Shown here: in pieces, positions 23,926-34,684 of the stretch
Layout: every line of letters begins with the position of its first letter
Position numbering within the stretch: the first letter of the stretch is position 1
Origin: Ophioderma brevispina
Lineage: Eukaryota; Echinodermata; Ophiuroidea; Amphilepidida; Ophiodermatidae
Direction of reading: 5' to 3'
DNA length: 64,000 bases
Assembly: GCA_023653785.1 (NCBI GenBank)
Contig: JAMKCH010051657.1
Location: 38,260 to 102,259 of the forward strand
Position numbers and translations under genes: made by a program
Notes under the pieces: model-generated
Databases searched by the model: none
What the model was told of the DNA's origin: nothing
What the model saw: the letters and a program-made list of their open reading frames with translations, nothing else

Positions 23926-24224
23926 AATTGAGAACTTGTTTCTATTAGCCTGGGAGCTAGCAGACATTTGTAAAACATCTCGAGTACAAAAGGTTTGAGT
24001 GATTAAATTTGTAGACAACCTGACAGAAACCCCTCAAACGTGATCAAACGTGATACTTAAGTGTTGCAAATGGTGCCTTAAGCAGAGGAGCCAGACCAAA
24101 GATGTACAGGGACCAATCGTATTACAGGCCCAAAAAAAAAAAAAGCAATAAAACAAACGGGTCAATTTAAATTACTCCGATTTGAATTTTAAAAAAAAAT
24201 GGTGCAAATTTGTTGGAGCCCATA

Positions 24225-24620
24225 GGATTAAAAAAGGAATAGTTTTTGAGTGTCCCCAAATGCTTGCTTTAAAGGGGGGGCATTCGTGATCCACAGCTCG
24301 CCACCCCCCCCCCCCCACTCTTACTTAGATTTTTTATTTCTATATCTGAACCGATAACATGAGTAATGCATGTGTACCCAAATTTACGTGCAAATTCGAT
24401 TCGTATCTGTAAGAAATCGCAATTTTGTATTTTCTCTCCGTAAACGAACAAAAATTATAGCCTAGTACCAATGGGACCGTGGGAGGAAACACGCATTTGC
24501 TTCATAAAACCAAAACAGCAAAGTAGGGATCAATACTAAAAGTTGTATTTTTTTTTCTCAATAAAATCTAGCGATCAATGAAAAAAAAAAAGTTGCTGGA
24601 ATCACGAAGTGCAACTTTAA

Positions 24621-24623
<3 letters not shown>
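24225..24623. repeat. Dispersed repeat C, copy 1
   Basis: Shares ordered words with 45765-45990: AAATCGCAATTTTGTATTTT (AAAATCGCAAATTTTGTATT there), GGGACCGTGGGA/GGGCCGTGGGA and CATAAAACCAAAACAGCAA/CATAACACAAAACCGCAA. A poly-C run lies at 24304-24316. Non-coding. Confidence 0.5.

Positions 24624-24671
<48 letters not shown>
24624..24671. repeat. Run of 48 A
   Basis: Uninterrupted A run directly after repeat C, possibly a retroposed 3' tail on the plus strand. No retroposon body was recognised upstream. Confidence 0.9.
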
Positions 24672-24676
<5 letters not shown>

Positions 24677-25035
24677 ACATTAAACTACAAAACATGTAAT
24701 TATGCAGCAATTGATAAATTCTACATAATATGGGATTTTTACCAATAAACTTATAGCTAAATTTCGACGTGCATTATGCATCCATTATCTAATTGAACTT
24801 ATACACTGTACCTTTTGCCCATGTAGGGCATTCGTATTTTGGCAAAGGCAAGTGGCCCACTGCATTCAAGTCTCGGCTTCACCATTTGTCTGCACCGGTA
24901 GTGAGAATAGTAGTAGTAGCTAGGAAATGTTTTTCTAACCGATTCAGTAGTGGTACAGGGAATTGTTCATGACTTTTCTTATCAGCAATAACAAATTTCA
25001 ACCTGTGAATTGATAAAAATTGCATATATAATATG

Positions 25036-25054
25036 CATTGTTATATATTATATA

Positions 25055-25105
<51 letters not shown>

Positions 25106-25215
25106 TATATATATATTTATATGTGTGTGTATTTATATAATATAATATGGGTTTAAATATATCTATATAATATATATCTATATATATATATATATATAAT
25201 ATAGATAATAAATAA
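25036..25215. repeat. TA-rich microsatellite
   Basis: Long imperfect (TA)n with short (TG)n and TATAA interruptions. It gives spurious Tyr/Ile open frames on the minus strand. Confidence 0.95.
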
Positions 25216-26339
25216 TAGGAAAACAGCAAAATGTTGGTCAGAGCTTTCGAAACGATAATGTTTCTGCTTCAGTGACGTTAAAAAACGCCATGGACAAGCA
25301 CAAGAAAAAGACCCAATACAGGAGAGAAAACACCATCTGTGGTTTAAAACCAAAAAACGGTTACAAAGTAACCGACACCCAGAAGATGTGAAAGGGCGAG
25401 AAAAAACTAGACGGCGTGGACTAGAAAGAAATATAACATTGGTCACGGATGTTCATGTCATTGGGTTGTTTGTTTTTGTCAAGTGTGGTAATCCAATATT
25501 TTCGCCGATACTGGCGCAAAATTGGTTGTTTGCATGCGCATTCAATGATGTGACTTGCAAATATCAAAACGTGATCGGGTAGGGGAAAAGTGAACGGCAC
25601 GGTTTATCTTAATGTTTTGATGAGTCTAATGTTTGAGCGCTTGATGTCGCATGCGTTCGAAAGTCATTGTCGTTCTACTACAAATAGTTGTACCACACTG
25701 ACCACAAATCAATCAAGTAGATAAACGTTGAGAGTTTTGCAAGATGTAGTTGTCTTCATACTATAAGGTTGTGTTGATTATGGCTTTAAATGTCCCTCCA
25801 GTAGTGGTACTACACGTGCTTGCAATTTCGAACATTAAATATAATAGGTTCATGGCATAATGATGGATGTTTAATTTTCCCTAACTAAAGCGTTATTCAG
25901 CATCCGTCATTAGGAATACAACAATCTGCGTTTTCCGAAGTCCGTCACACCAACATGCGTTCATTGTGGTGTATTGCATGAGGCCGGATGTTGAGTGGAT
26001 TGCAAGCTTGGCATGTTTGAAGACACTGATATTTAGTAGCATTTCCCTTAATTTCGCATAAAATGATAAAAATATTCAACATCCGTCACTATGTAATAAA
26101 CTCTCTGAATAAAGTCTGAATGGAATAACAACACAAAAACATGTGCGAATGTGTATATATTATACACTGGTATTTAATATGGTGGTTTGGTGAAGAGTTA
26201 AAGCAGCACTTGCACATTTTCACAAAATATGAAAGGACATCGCCGGATAAGGAATGAAGGACGCCATCTATAGTTTTCATGAGAACGGATGAATTTGAAA
26301 CATTCCACATTATAAAGCGACATGCTCAAACACTATGAG
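25216..26339. other. Unannotated sequence
   Basis: No gene recognised. The minus-strand frame at 25153-25446 has no domain, and its C-terminal end runs into the microsatellite. Confidence 0.4.
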
Positions 26340-27002
26340 CTAATAAAACCTTATTCCCATGGCGCAGTTCAATAGCGTTCGTTCACCAGTGCGTTTAGCA
26401 AGTACACCCCCTTGTATTTTAGTATGATTTATGATACCCGGAACATGCATGATCACCAGTTGTTAACAGGTGCACATCCAAGGCTACTGAACTCAGCCCT
26501 TGGTAGATTAGTATGCCTTGATTTACCTTTTCCTGGTTTTCAAAAACATTCCACTTCACATAAATTCTCAAAAAATTGCTTTTATTAAAAATGTTAATAC
26601 TTAATATTTCCAAATATGCCCCCCCCGAACCACAATGCCGCTTTGCAAGGATGTGCATTGTATTAATTAGTAACACATATATGAGTGGCATTCTGGTTCT
26701 TGGGGAGGACCTCATTTTTGCATTTCTGTTTTCTGGGGGGCCTGAACACTAAATGGAATTGCTAAAAACAACAACAACAACCTATTACATATATAGGCCT
26801 ACATACCATACCGACACTATGAGGTAAGGCATGCTAATCTATCAAAGGCTCAGTTCAGTAGCCTTGGATTGGCACCTGTTAACAACCGCTGACCATGCAT
26901 GTTCTGGGTATCATAAATCATACTAAAATACAGGGGGTGTATTTGCTCAATATACTGGTGAATGAAAGCTATTGAACTGCGCCATGGGAATTGAGATTAT
27001 AA
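26340..27002. mobile_element. Fold-back element with 170-bp inverted arms
   Basis: The left arm, 26354-26522, is the reverse complement of 26825-26996 over about 170 bp with small differences. Matching words are TTCCCATGGCGCAGTTCAAT, TTTTAGTATGATTTATGATA and TGTTAACAGGTGC on the left and their complements on the right. The 300-bp loop carries no coding frame. A clean target-site duplication was not found, so the outer limits are approximate. Structurally it is a palindromic non-autonomous element; the superfamily is unknown. Confidence 0.8.
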
Positions 27003-27149
27003 TAGTGAGAGTGCAGAGTTAACTTGCTCATGATATAAATAGTGCGGTCATGGGCCATGCTTTAAGATGTGGCCATTAGGTTGCATAATAGAGTCTACTT
27101 GGTGCGAAGACGGTTATATAATCCAAATCTCGGCGTCTCATTGCACTAC

Positions 27150-27339
27150 ATCCAGGCGCGTAACCAGACCTGAGCCTCCGGGGGGGCAAGACTCATGAAG
27201 TTTCCCCATTTTCCCCGGCTCGCTTCGCTCGCCGGGTAGACCCATATTTTTCCCCTTCTCTCCATTCTTCTTGTCCCCATTTTTTAGCTTCTCCGTCCCC
27301 ATTTTAGTTGTCCGGGGGGGGCAGTCTGCCCCCCCTGCC

Positions 27340-27386
<47 letters not shown>
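27150..27386 (+). mobile_element. Retroposon-like segment with 46-base A tail
   Basis: A GC-rich body contains GGCGCGTAACCAGACC near the start, CCGGCTCGCTTCGCTCGCCGG (a strong hairpin, 27217-27237), repeated CCCCATTTT words, and GGGGGGGCAGTCTGCCCCCCC (27314-27334, self-complementary). It ends in A46 (27341-27386). A 3' homopolymer tail on a short non-coding body suggests a SINE or truncated LINE. No pol III boxes or RT were identified and the 5' limit is uncertain. Confidence 0.5.
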
Positions 27387-27389
<3 letters not shown>

Positions 27390-27435
27390 GGTATTGTTAT
27401 AAAGGGCTGCCTCGTTTAGCCTCTTTGTAGCTTAT

Positions 27436-27696
27436 CACTGACCTCTACACATGGATAGCGGGTCAGAGTCGCCGATTAAATTGAAACATCTGGAAGTTGG
27501 TTTTTGACCCATACAATATGGCGGGAAACAATGCATACACCTTGTCCAACAATAGAAAGCTGTGTGGAATATGTGCACCAGCAGGTGTATGCATAGTTTC
27601 CGCCATATTGTTTGGGTCAAAAACCAACTTCCTGTTGTTTCACTCGGCGACCATTCAACTGTGCGGCAGCCCGCTATCCATGTGTAGAGGTCAGTG
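27436..27696. mobile_element. hAT-type hairpin MITE with 8-bp TSD
   Basis: The 261-bp element starts CACTGACCTCTACACATGG and ends with its exact reverse complement. It is flanked by a perfect 8-bp direct repeat TAGCTTAT (27428-27435 and 27697-27704). The arms pair over about 110 bp each: GGAAGTTGGTTTTTGACCC and ATATGGCGG match their complements in the right arm, leaving only a short loop. One arm has roughly 20 extra bases. An 8-bp duplication with CA...TG-type ends is the hallmark of hAT-superfamily insertions. Non-coding, so mobilised in trans. The intact TSD and arms suggest a fairly recent insertion. Confidence 0.92.
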
Positions 27697-27704
27697 TAGC
27701 TTAT

Positions 27705-28147
27705 GAAGGACAAAAGGTCTATCTAAGCGTCAGTTACAAGCACCATAACAAAGGGCAGCTGTGCAACATATTCCTGTTTCTTCATTTAAGTCATAAATGA
27801 TCATTGAAATGGAGACAAGCTCTTAGCTTTGCTTTTTCCAGAGAGCATGCTCCTGAAGTTTCTCAGACTTTTCTCATGTTTTTCTTGATACAAGTGTAGT
27901 TTGAGGATGAAAAACACATTGCATACATGATAAAGTAGTTGCCAAAACCTCAAGTCAAAATTGGTGGTGAAATATAACTATGGTGATTATAGAGGGCCTC
28001 CTTCATTCCTTGGCCGGCAATGTCCTTTCTTCAAATGCTCTCAAATGATAGTATGGAAGAATAGAGATACATTTTAAACATAAAAATAACATAAAATAAC
28101 AAAAACAGATAGCGGCATTAATAAGAGGTTAAAGACGTCCAGGTAAT
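27705..28147. other. Unannotated sequence
   Basis: No gene recognised. The part from about 28050 matches repeat family A near 8860-8950. Confidence 0.4.
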
Positions 28148-28767
28148 TAAAAAAAAAAAAAAAAAAAAGTGCGTTTTCTAGTGTTAAACGCCACTTCCGT
28201 CGTCTAGTGACAGAAGGAGATATTTTATATAGGATACGAATTTCTCTCAAATTTTACTTAATCGGTTGTACACCAACTACCGAGAACGTTTCGAAGGTTT
28301 ATTAGACAAACAGGTGCAAAAGAAAACCGCGAACCTTGTTTTGAACTTGCCTGCTATCGTAATCGTTCACCATAGAAAACAATGCTTGGACTTTCTGTCG
28401 TGCACGACAGAAACTACTAAATCATCATCTTATTACATAAAGACGACGTATTCGGCTTATTCACTTCAGGTGTGATCTAATACATTGGTAAGCATTCCAA
28501 TATGTAAAAAACCGGGGTTCGAAAAAATTGGGGGCGTTTCTTCCTGGAAATCTCCTAATGTCTCTTTGATGTCGCCGGCGACATTAATCATAAAATCGTT
28601 CTGTTTACCAATAAGGACGCTGATTTAGTCTTAATCATTTCAGGGGAAGGCTAATGCATATAAAAGCTTTACAACCATGCTAACATATTAATTTTGAAAA
28701 ATCTTGAGGGCGCACAATTTTTCAAATGTGCCAGTGTCTCTTTAAAATGTCAGGTAAATGTTAAGGA
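28148..28767 (+). repeat. Dispersed repeat family A, copy 2
   Basis: An A run at 28148-28167 is followed by GTGTTAAACGCCACTTCCGTC, which also occurs in the inverted copy at 48648-48880. The CTACCGAGA/TTTCTGTCGTGCAC block matches 8235-8400, and CTGTTTACCAATAAGG through TGCCAGTGTCTCTTTA matches 9697-9838. It ends about 45 bp from the RNF213-like exon, inside that gene's downstream intron. Confidence 0.7.
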
Positions 28768-28813
28768 TTACAGCTATAATAAACAAAATACAAAATAATG
28801 AAGTAGAAGTAAC

Positions 28814-29007
28814 CTGAAGTTCTTGTCCACACGGCACTTGTATCTGTGTGTTCCCAGTCCAAGATCAACATATCGTTGTCCGCCTAAGTGAACATAATAC
28901 TGATTGAGTGCGTCATATAAGCTCTCATACAGATTTTCCATGTTAAGAAGTACCACAGTTTCCCCAGCTTCCATGACTCGTTTGATGCGATTTATGTCAC
29001 GGCACAC
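28814..29007 (-). CDS. RNF213/mysterin-like exon (downstream of 34685)
   Basis: Internal exon of 194 bp on the minus strand. It encodes 64 residues plus two bases, beginning VCRDINRIKR and containing ETVVLLNMENLYESLYDALN followed by QYY, then YVDLGLGTHRYKCRV and DKNF. These blocks are strongly characteristic of the AAA+ motor of RNF213 (mysterin), a very large cytosolic ATPase/RING E3 ubiquitin ligase linked to lipid droplets and antimicrobial defence in vertebrates. The acceptor is ATGCAG at 29008-29013, entered in phase 0. The donor is CAG|GTTACT at 28814/28813, leaving in phase 2 within an Arg codon. It follows directly on the exon at 34685-34820. An open frame runs past both splice sites, but the extra residues (LLLLHYFV and an upstream Met segment) do not resemble the family. 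Neither the RING finger nor the gene ends are seen. Confidence 0.9.
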
Positions 29008-29309
29008 CTGCATTGTAAGATTAATACCATAAGTTGTTAATCTAACTTGATCATTCGCATGATCTTCGGATGGTTTTAATATGGACATAATGCGTAATCA
29101 AAGAAAAACATTCTCCGTTTCTCACAGTTTAATTTTGGACTAAAAATTGAAAGTATTCCGATAAATTTGAATTTGTCTTTGACTTTTTGTTTGGGAGATA
29201 CAACAGAAAATTTAAGCCTTTGATTATAGTGCAGGGTCTGGTGATGTATTGATATATATGTAAATTGCATGATTACCTTAAGTGGTTGCAGAGCAATGAT
29301 CATTATTCA
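29008..29309. other. RNF213-like intron, upstream side of the acceptor
   Basis: Start (in plus coordinates) of the 5677-bp intron 29008-34684. The acceptor tract on the minus strand is only moderately pyrimidine-rich. The frame at 29076-29303 (-) is not coding. Confidence 0.6.
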
Positions 29310-29862
29310 ATACAATATGGTATTTTGAAGGATTTGCATAATTTAGGACTAAGAGGTAAAATGCCTTTGTTAATTAAGAATATTTTGACAGATCTTGTTT
29401 TTAGGGTACGTGAACAGTCTTATCAGAATTACATAATCAAGAGAATGGTGTAAAACAGGGTAGGTTTCTCTCTGTTACGCTATTTCTTTTGGAAATTAAT
29501 AGTATTGTCAAAGTGGTCAAATACAGGAATGGAGAGGTCATTGTTTGTAGATGACTTCTCCATTTCCTATTCTTCATCAAATATAGCCACTATAGAAAGA
29601 CAAATGCAAATTGCCTGAACAAGATAGGCAGATTTGACAGTAAATTGAACTTCAAAGCTCATATTGACTACTTGCGTAAGAGATGTCAAAAAGCTCTGAA
29701 CCTTTTAAAAGTAGTTTCAAAGATGGACTGGGTGCAGATCGCTCAGTCTTGCTTCGCCTTTATAGATCACTTCTGAGATCAAAATTGGACTATGGTTGCA
29801 TTGTTTATAGTTCTGCTCGTAAGCCATATTTGAACAAGCTTGAACCTATTCAGAATCAATAA
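29310..29862 (+). pseudogene. Jockey-like LINE reverse transcriptase fragment
   Basis: This plus-strand RT remnant is inserted in the RNF213-like intron, antisense to the gene. It reads YGILKDLHNLGLRGKMPLLI (about 29315 on), a typical segment between RT motifs A and B. Then, after a frameshift, NQENGVKQG...LSVTLFLLEINSIV (motif B, 29432-29500). After another shift comes SLFVDDFSIS, motif C with both catalytic Asp residues retained (29538-29561). A deletion joins this to the C-terminal part KLNFKAHIDYLRKRCQKALN and RLYRSLLRSKLDYGCIVY (to about 29862). Both ends are truncated. The motif set matches the Jockey group; non-functional. Confidence 0.88.
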
Positions 29863-29984
29863 TTTATTCCAAAATTATCATGATATTACTAAGATGTATT
29901 GAACTAAGGTTTAAAAGGAGATTTTGGAAACTGAGACAGATTGCCATAGTAAATGCGCGTAGCAGTTCCCCAAATGAAATCACG

Positions 29985-30290
29985 TATGAAATGGATATGG
30001 GTGTAAGGCTGGCGCTTCGAAACCCAGGGGCATTCGATGACAGAGGACTTTAAAAAATAGGGGTCTTTGGGTGAGAGACAGCCAAAATGCCCTCAAATAA
30101 TGGGTTTTCGGGTCACAAATTTGCAAAATTTTCTCAAAAATTAGGGTCTTTGCTTGGGAAAAATTTTGCAAAAATTTCAATCACAATAGGGGTCTTTGAG
30201 TTAATTTTTCTGAATTTTACCAAAAATAGGGGTCTTTGGGTGACCGGTTGGTAAAATTTTAAACAATATGGGGTCTTTGGGGGGTCTTAA
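29985..30290. repeat. Degenerate GGGGTCTTTGGG repeats
   Basis: The word GGGTCTTTG recurs at irregular 40-80 bp spacing (about 30060, 30143, 30188, 30231 and 30271), each preceded by AAAAATTAGG-like sequence. It looks like a decayed minisatellite. Confidence 0.6.
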
Positions 30291-30600
30291 CAGCCTTACA
30301 TGCGCGTCACCGGCCCAAATTAACGGAATAATGCGCACACATAATCATGAATAGCTCCGCTATGAGAGGGTTGAAAATATATGGTCCAGGACCATATTTT
30401 TGGGCCAAAGCGTGACAGCAATGCTGAAAATAGGGGTTAATTTAACAGCCTTACATGGCGTCACCTCCAAGATGGAGAGTGCCCCCCCCCCCCGGCCGAA
30501 ATTAACGGAATAATATTGCGCACACATAATCAGGAATAGCACCGCTATGAGGAGGGTGAAAATATTGGTCAGGACCATATTTTCGGGGCCATAATCTCAC
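30285..30600. repeat. Tandem pair of about 150-bp units
   Basis: AACAGCCTTACATG starts both units (30288 and 30440). Each continues through AAATTAACGGAATAAT, GCGCACACATAATCA, a CGCTATGAG block and GGACCATATTTT. The second has a poly-C insertion. Several sub-words (GGTCCAGGACCATAT) are self-complementary. Confidence 0.75.
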
Positions 30601-30644
30601 TGTTACATCGAATACATGTGAATACACGTGAATACACCGCGATG

Positions 30645-31667
30645 TTCACTCCAAAAAAATGTTGAGTAAAAAAGCAACAGATCTTATGTTGAGTAAAATC
30701 TTAACAATAGCTGAGTATATTTTGACCCAACAATGACTAAGATTTAGTCAACAATGTACGACTCGGCTCAAGATTGCAACAAAACAAGCAACACCAAATT
30801 AAACTCAATCACGACTGATCTACAATTACTATATTTATTCTATGATGTTAAATTTGGTCAGATTGGCAAACGTTTTTGTAACGTTTGCATGAAATCACAG
30901 GTTTTGAGTGCTTCACTATTACAGCTGATTTAACTGGTTATTTGATTAATATAAATCGCCTAGAGTCAATTTGATGATGCAAGGAATAATTAAAGTTATT
31001 TATTAATGCTATGGAAAATTGATCACTTTTGCGAGAAAGTTCAGGGTAGTGTCAAATCATCTTCGTGACGCAAAATCACCAATATTGCGATACCAGCTAC
31101 ACACTGTACAGCTTCAGTGAGCTTGACCTCAAGGGTTACAAATGCGAGGCAGAAATCATAGTTCAGTGACATGAGGGTTTTTTGTGGCACTTACTACATC
31201 CATTCTGGTCTCTGAGTTTGATTACCAGAATAACAGCAACAGATCAAGTCAGAGACAATAGCAAAACGGGCATTGTGCCCGGAACATCTAGCACAGTCAG
31301 ATTCAGCACATGATCACAAGATGGCGGACCTCTTGACCTCCGGGTGACGGGCTTCATTCAACAATCAATTATGAAGTGTACCCTCTAAGTCCAATGCAAC
31401 TCTTCTCCAGAGGGTGGGGGACCTCGCTTGAAGTTCCAACAGCATTATGGTTCCTTGCACCTTTTATTCTCTTTAATCACTTTAATTACTATCATTATAT
31501 CTTATTTACTTGCACAATCATATAAATGCAATCATCTGGCATTGGTTGAAAGGGACCCTTGTAACTACAATGAGTAAGGTTTACTCAACTTTGACTAAGA
31601 TTTTACTCAACATTAAGAGCTGTGACATTTTTACTTAACATGAGTAAAATAATTTTTACAGTGTTGG
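30645..31667. mobile_element. TIR element of about 1 kb, TGAGTAAA-rich ends
   Basis: The left end, from CACTCCAAAAAAATGTTGAG (30649), carries ATGTTGAGTAAAATCTTA. The right end carries the complementary set: TAAGATTTTACTCAACATTA, then ACATTTTTACTTAACATGAG and a terminal TTTTTACAGTG (about 31664). Arms are roughly 80-100 bp and imperfect. The interior has no long open frame. It lies inside the RNF213-like intron. The CACT...AGTG type ends would fit several cut-and-paste families; no TSD was secured. Confidence 0.7.
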
Positions 31668-31769
31668 TTCCGACGATTACGCACTCCACAACCCTCTAAG
31701 GTTTGGCACTTGCAGGCCCGCTTGCAGGGCATGTTCACACAGTCATCCAAGTACTATTATTAATATTAT

Positions 31770-32237
31770 TTAACCCTCGTCTACCGAAGGGGGTGGTTAC
31801 CACTTCCCTTTCAGTTTTTTCCCCGGCTTTCTAAAACCACCTTTTCTGGTGGCAAATTATATAATGTAATTGTCAATTACAGATTCCGCTCCTTCTTCAT
31901 CCCAAAAAACAACATCCACCAGGTATAGGTATGGCGTGGGGTGGGGGTTCATGCGGTTTTTGAATCTTACTTGAGGGAAAGGACTATGTTTTATATAATC
32001 AGAGCATTAATGTGCTATAAGGCGTTTGAGTCACTAAAATATCGATTTTCCACTCTATATTCAGTATTTTCGTTACGTTCCTAAACAAATGACGTCATAG
32101 TGACGTCATAATGGGTATGGTGATACTATTTTGGTTGCCAATGGAAGAATGAGCCTCTACGCTATCCGTTGGTTAGCAAACTTGGAATCAGTGTTCGGGA
32201 GTTTGTTACAAAAATGGCTCAAGTAGACGAGGGTTAA
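31770..32237. mobile_element. piggyBac-type MITE with TTAA and perfect TIR
   Basis: TTAA (31770-31773), then CCCTCGTCTAC (31774-31784). At the other end the exact complement GTAGACGAGGG (32223-32233) is followed by TTAA (32234-32237). TTAA target sites with inverted ends beginning CCC are diagnostic of the piggyBac superfamily. The left subterminal region has GGTGGTTACCAC. Near the right end two perfect TGACGTCA palindromes lie at 32090 and 32101. The 468-bp element has no transposase. The same end, inverted, is at 50293-50326, and related longer repeats are at 21895 and 23127. It sits in the RNF213-like intron. Confidence 0.92.
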
Positions 32238-32912
32238 TGTGAAAATTGTTAGGACAGGATCTTATGGCATAACGGTACAAAATGCAAGTGGCAACGACCT
32301 TGCCTCTTGTCCAATTCCCTGAGTACGTCGCGGTTCAATTATGAAAACGATGAGGCCATGCATGTTATAGCATTATGAGAATTAAATTCTGCGATGCCAA
32401 TAAATGTAAGATTATTACATTTTCCTTTGCTTTCTTAAAACCTAACATACTTTTATAGCAGATAATTCACCTATTAAATGATTTGTTGTCTTCTTCCTTT
32501 TCGAATAAATGATTGAAAAAACGGGCTAAGTTAATGAACACACACACACTACAGAAGCTCAAGATTTATTTATTTCGTGAAAAGGTATGTATTGTGCTTA
32601 CGTCACAAAAAAAAATCAATCTGAATCGGGGGAGGTCATAACGCCTGAAATCTTTCAACTGTGTGACACATAACAATGGCCATCTACATAACGATGATTG
32701 AATCTTTTAGTTTCCATGTCGATGAGGCTATTTGGCTCCATTCGTCACTGATTGATATTGGGAAAGAAATTAGGTGAAATTTTATTCATTTTTCAAGAAA
32801 ATGTACCAGTTAGTGCGGGAAAAGACGGTTAATGATCGTAACAATGATTTTTAATTTGAATTAGATGTAGGTACAAAACAACAGCATTTAAAAGGAATTG
32901 CCCCGTTAGTGG
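32238..32912. other. RNF213-like intron, unannotated
   Basis: No gene or repeat family recognised. A short (AC)n run is at 32540-32549. Confidence 0.4.
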
Positions 32913-33884
32913 GGAACTGCAGTGCACAGATCTTATGTGAGTGTGCCAAATCCGATAAAATGTGAATTTTGGTACACACGTACTTTATACATTGATAATA
33001 AAAAAAATGATGAAGCACTTGCCACACCCACCCCTTTCATGGCCCAGCGTGGATTTCAAGGTACACAGGGGTAAAATTTTTAAAAATGTTCAGCTTGTGT
33101 TGAAAAAACACACACCCATGATATCTGTTCTGGTTAAAGGATTCCAAAAAGGTATAGGTTATACTACCTGTGACTTATAGTTTAGGAATATGGGGTAAAA
33201 CTGTAAAAATGGTAAAAAAAAGTCAATTTTGGTTTGTAAAAGGGGTCCAATGATAAGAAATTTACAGGGTCAGGTTGCTCCATTTTGTAAAATGTGGTTC
33301 AAATTGTTTGGTTTAGATCATAGAATGAAAATATAGGCATAGTTTTGACTATCTTACGTGTCTGGTTATTAACCAAAATGGCGAATAAAGTCAACAGTAT
33401 TGGCAGCTATGTGATTCTATTGACCTGTGACCATTTGTTGGGTAACATGAAAACTAAAGCATAACAGATAAGCAAACTATTCCTTATTTCAATCCTTTAA
33501 GCTGGGGAAACCATTTACACACAGATTAACTGAATCAAAGCAATTTTGACCCATGTACACACCAAATTGACTTTTTCACCATTTTTACAGTTTTTACCCC
33601 ATTAACTCCGGAACTATAAGTAATAGATAGTGTTTAAACATATACCTTTTGGAAAATCCTTGTGACCAGACAAAACACAATGGCGTGCTTTTTAACACAT
33701 TCCAGAACATTTTACATTTTTGACCCCTGTATAACCTTGAAACCCAAGCTGCGGGGGACATTAAGGTGGGTTGGCAAGTGCTTCATCAATTTTATGAATT
33801 ATCAATGCCCCAAGTACTTGTGTACAAAAATCACAATTTTATAGGAAGGCACACTATTACACTATACAGTCCCCTTGTACGCCA
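32913..33884. mobile_element. Fold-back element, family F copy 1
   Basis: Long imperfect palindrome: 32913-33250 pairs with 33540-33884. Examples are GATGAAGCACTTGCCA (33010) with TGGCAAGTGCTTCATC (33772), ACACAGGGGT...AAATTTT with its complement near 33717, and AACTGTAAAAATGGT with ACCATTTTTACAGTTTTTAC (33580). The centre is about 300 bp. The arms and centre are homologous to the element at 38330-39190, so this is a family rather than a chance inversion. No coding frame is shared, and the outermost limits are approximate. Confidence 0.85.
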
Positions 33885-34684
33885 GTTAAAAAACGGGTAT
33901 AATCGTGAAGATGCGTTCCGCTAGGAAAGTGAGACACTGCGAACTTAAAGGCTGACCTCAGAGATTTCCTGAGGAGGGCGCCCTCAATTTCCAAAAAAAA
34001 ATCGTGTTTTTTGCATAGTACATAATGCCTGTGGGGGGTCCATATACTAATCACTGTGTGAAAAAACTAAGCTAAATCGAAGTCCTTCATATAGAAAAAT
34101 CACAAATTTGCTATAAAATTCCGGATCCGGAATGTTTGTATCACAGTATCCTATGGGACGTAAATACTACAAATTAAAAATGTTACGGCATCAAAACGAA
34201 AAATCCTAATCATCTCAAACTTTCGGGGGGAATATTGTGCATTTTAGGCTACTATCTTTAGTTAAGTTGACTATTTTTCACGATTACACAAAAAAAAATA
34301 ATATTTCGAAATCTATCGCTCTTTTTGCCAACCTGGCTTATAAAGTCATTTTAGTTAAACATGCGCCTAATATATTAATAGGCAGTTGCGGTTCGAATCC
34401 GGCCAAGTTCATATTTTTCCTACTGTGCCTTGTGCACGTGGTCATCTCCTGGGAAGATTCAAAAATCACTTCTATACCGGATAATAAGTAGTTCAAATTT
34501 AAAAATTGTTCCCGATGTGAGCTGATTTTACCCTGTTTTTTGAGGGGGGGGGGGTAGTCAATCACTTCTGTAAGGTATCGGAGAGGCCTTAAGAGCTTAC
34601 TGATAATAATGATACTGATATAATAATAATACTAATAATAATAAAATTTGATTGAAAAATGTTCTCATTAGCTGCAATATTTAC
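33885..34684. other. RNF213-like intron, donor side, with tRNA-like B box
   Basis: At 34390-34400 there is a GGTTCGAATCC word matching a pol III B box, about 50 bp after an A-box-like TGGCTTATAAAGT. The flanking bases do not form the T-stem or acceptor stem of a tRNA, so this is at best a decayed tRNA-derived SINE head. A G run is at 34544-34553, and ATA/ATT-rich sequence precedes the exon. Confidence 0.3.

Noticed and set aside
34390..34400. tRNA or active SINE at a perfect B box
   Set aside because: The flanking bases do not form the T-stem; a single B box can arise by chance.
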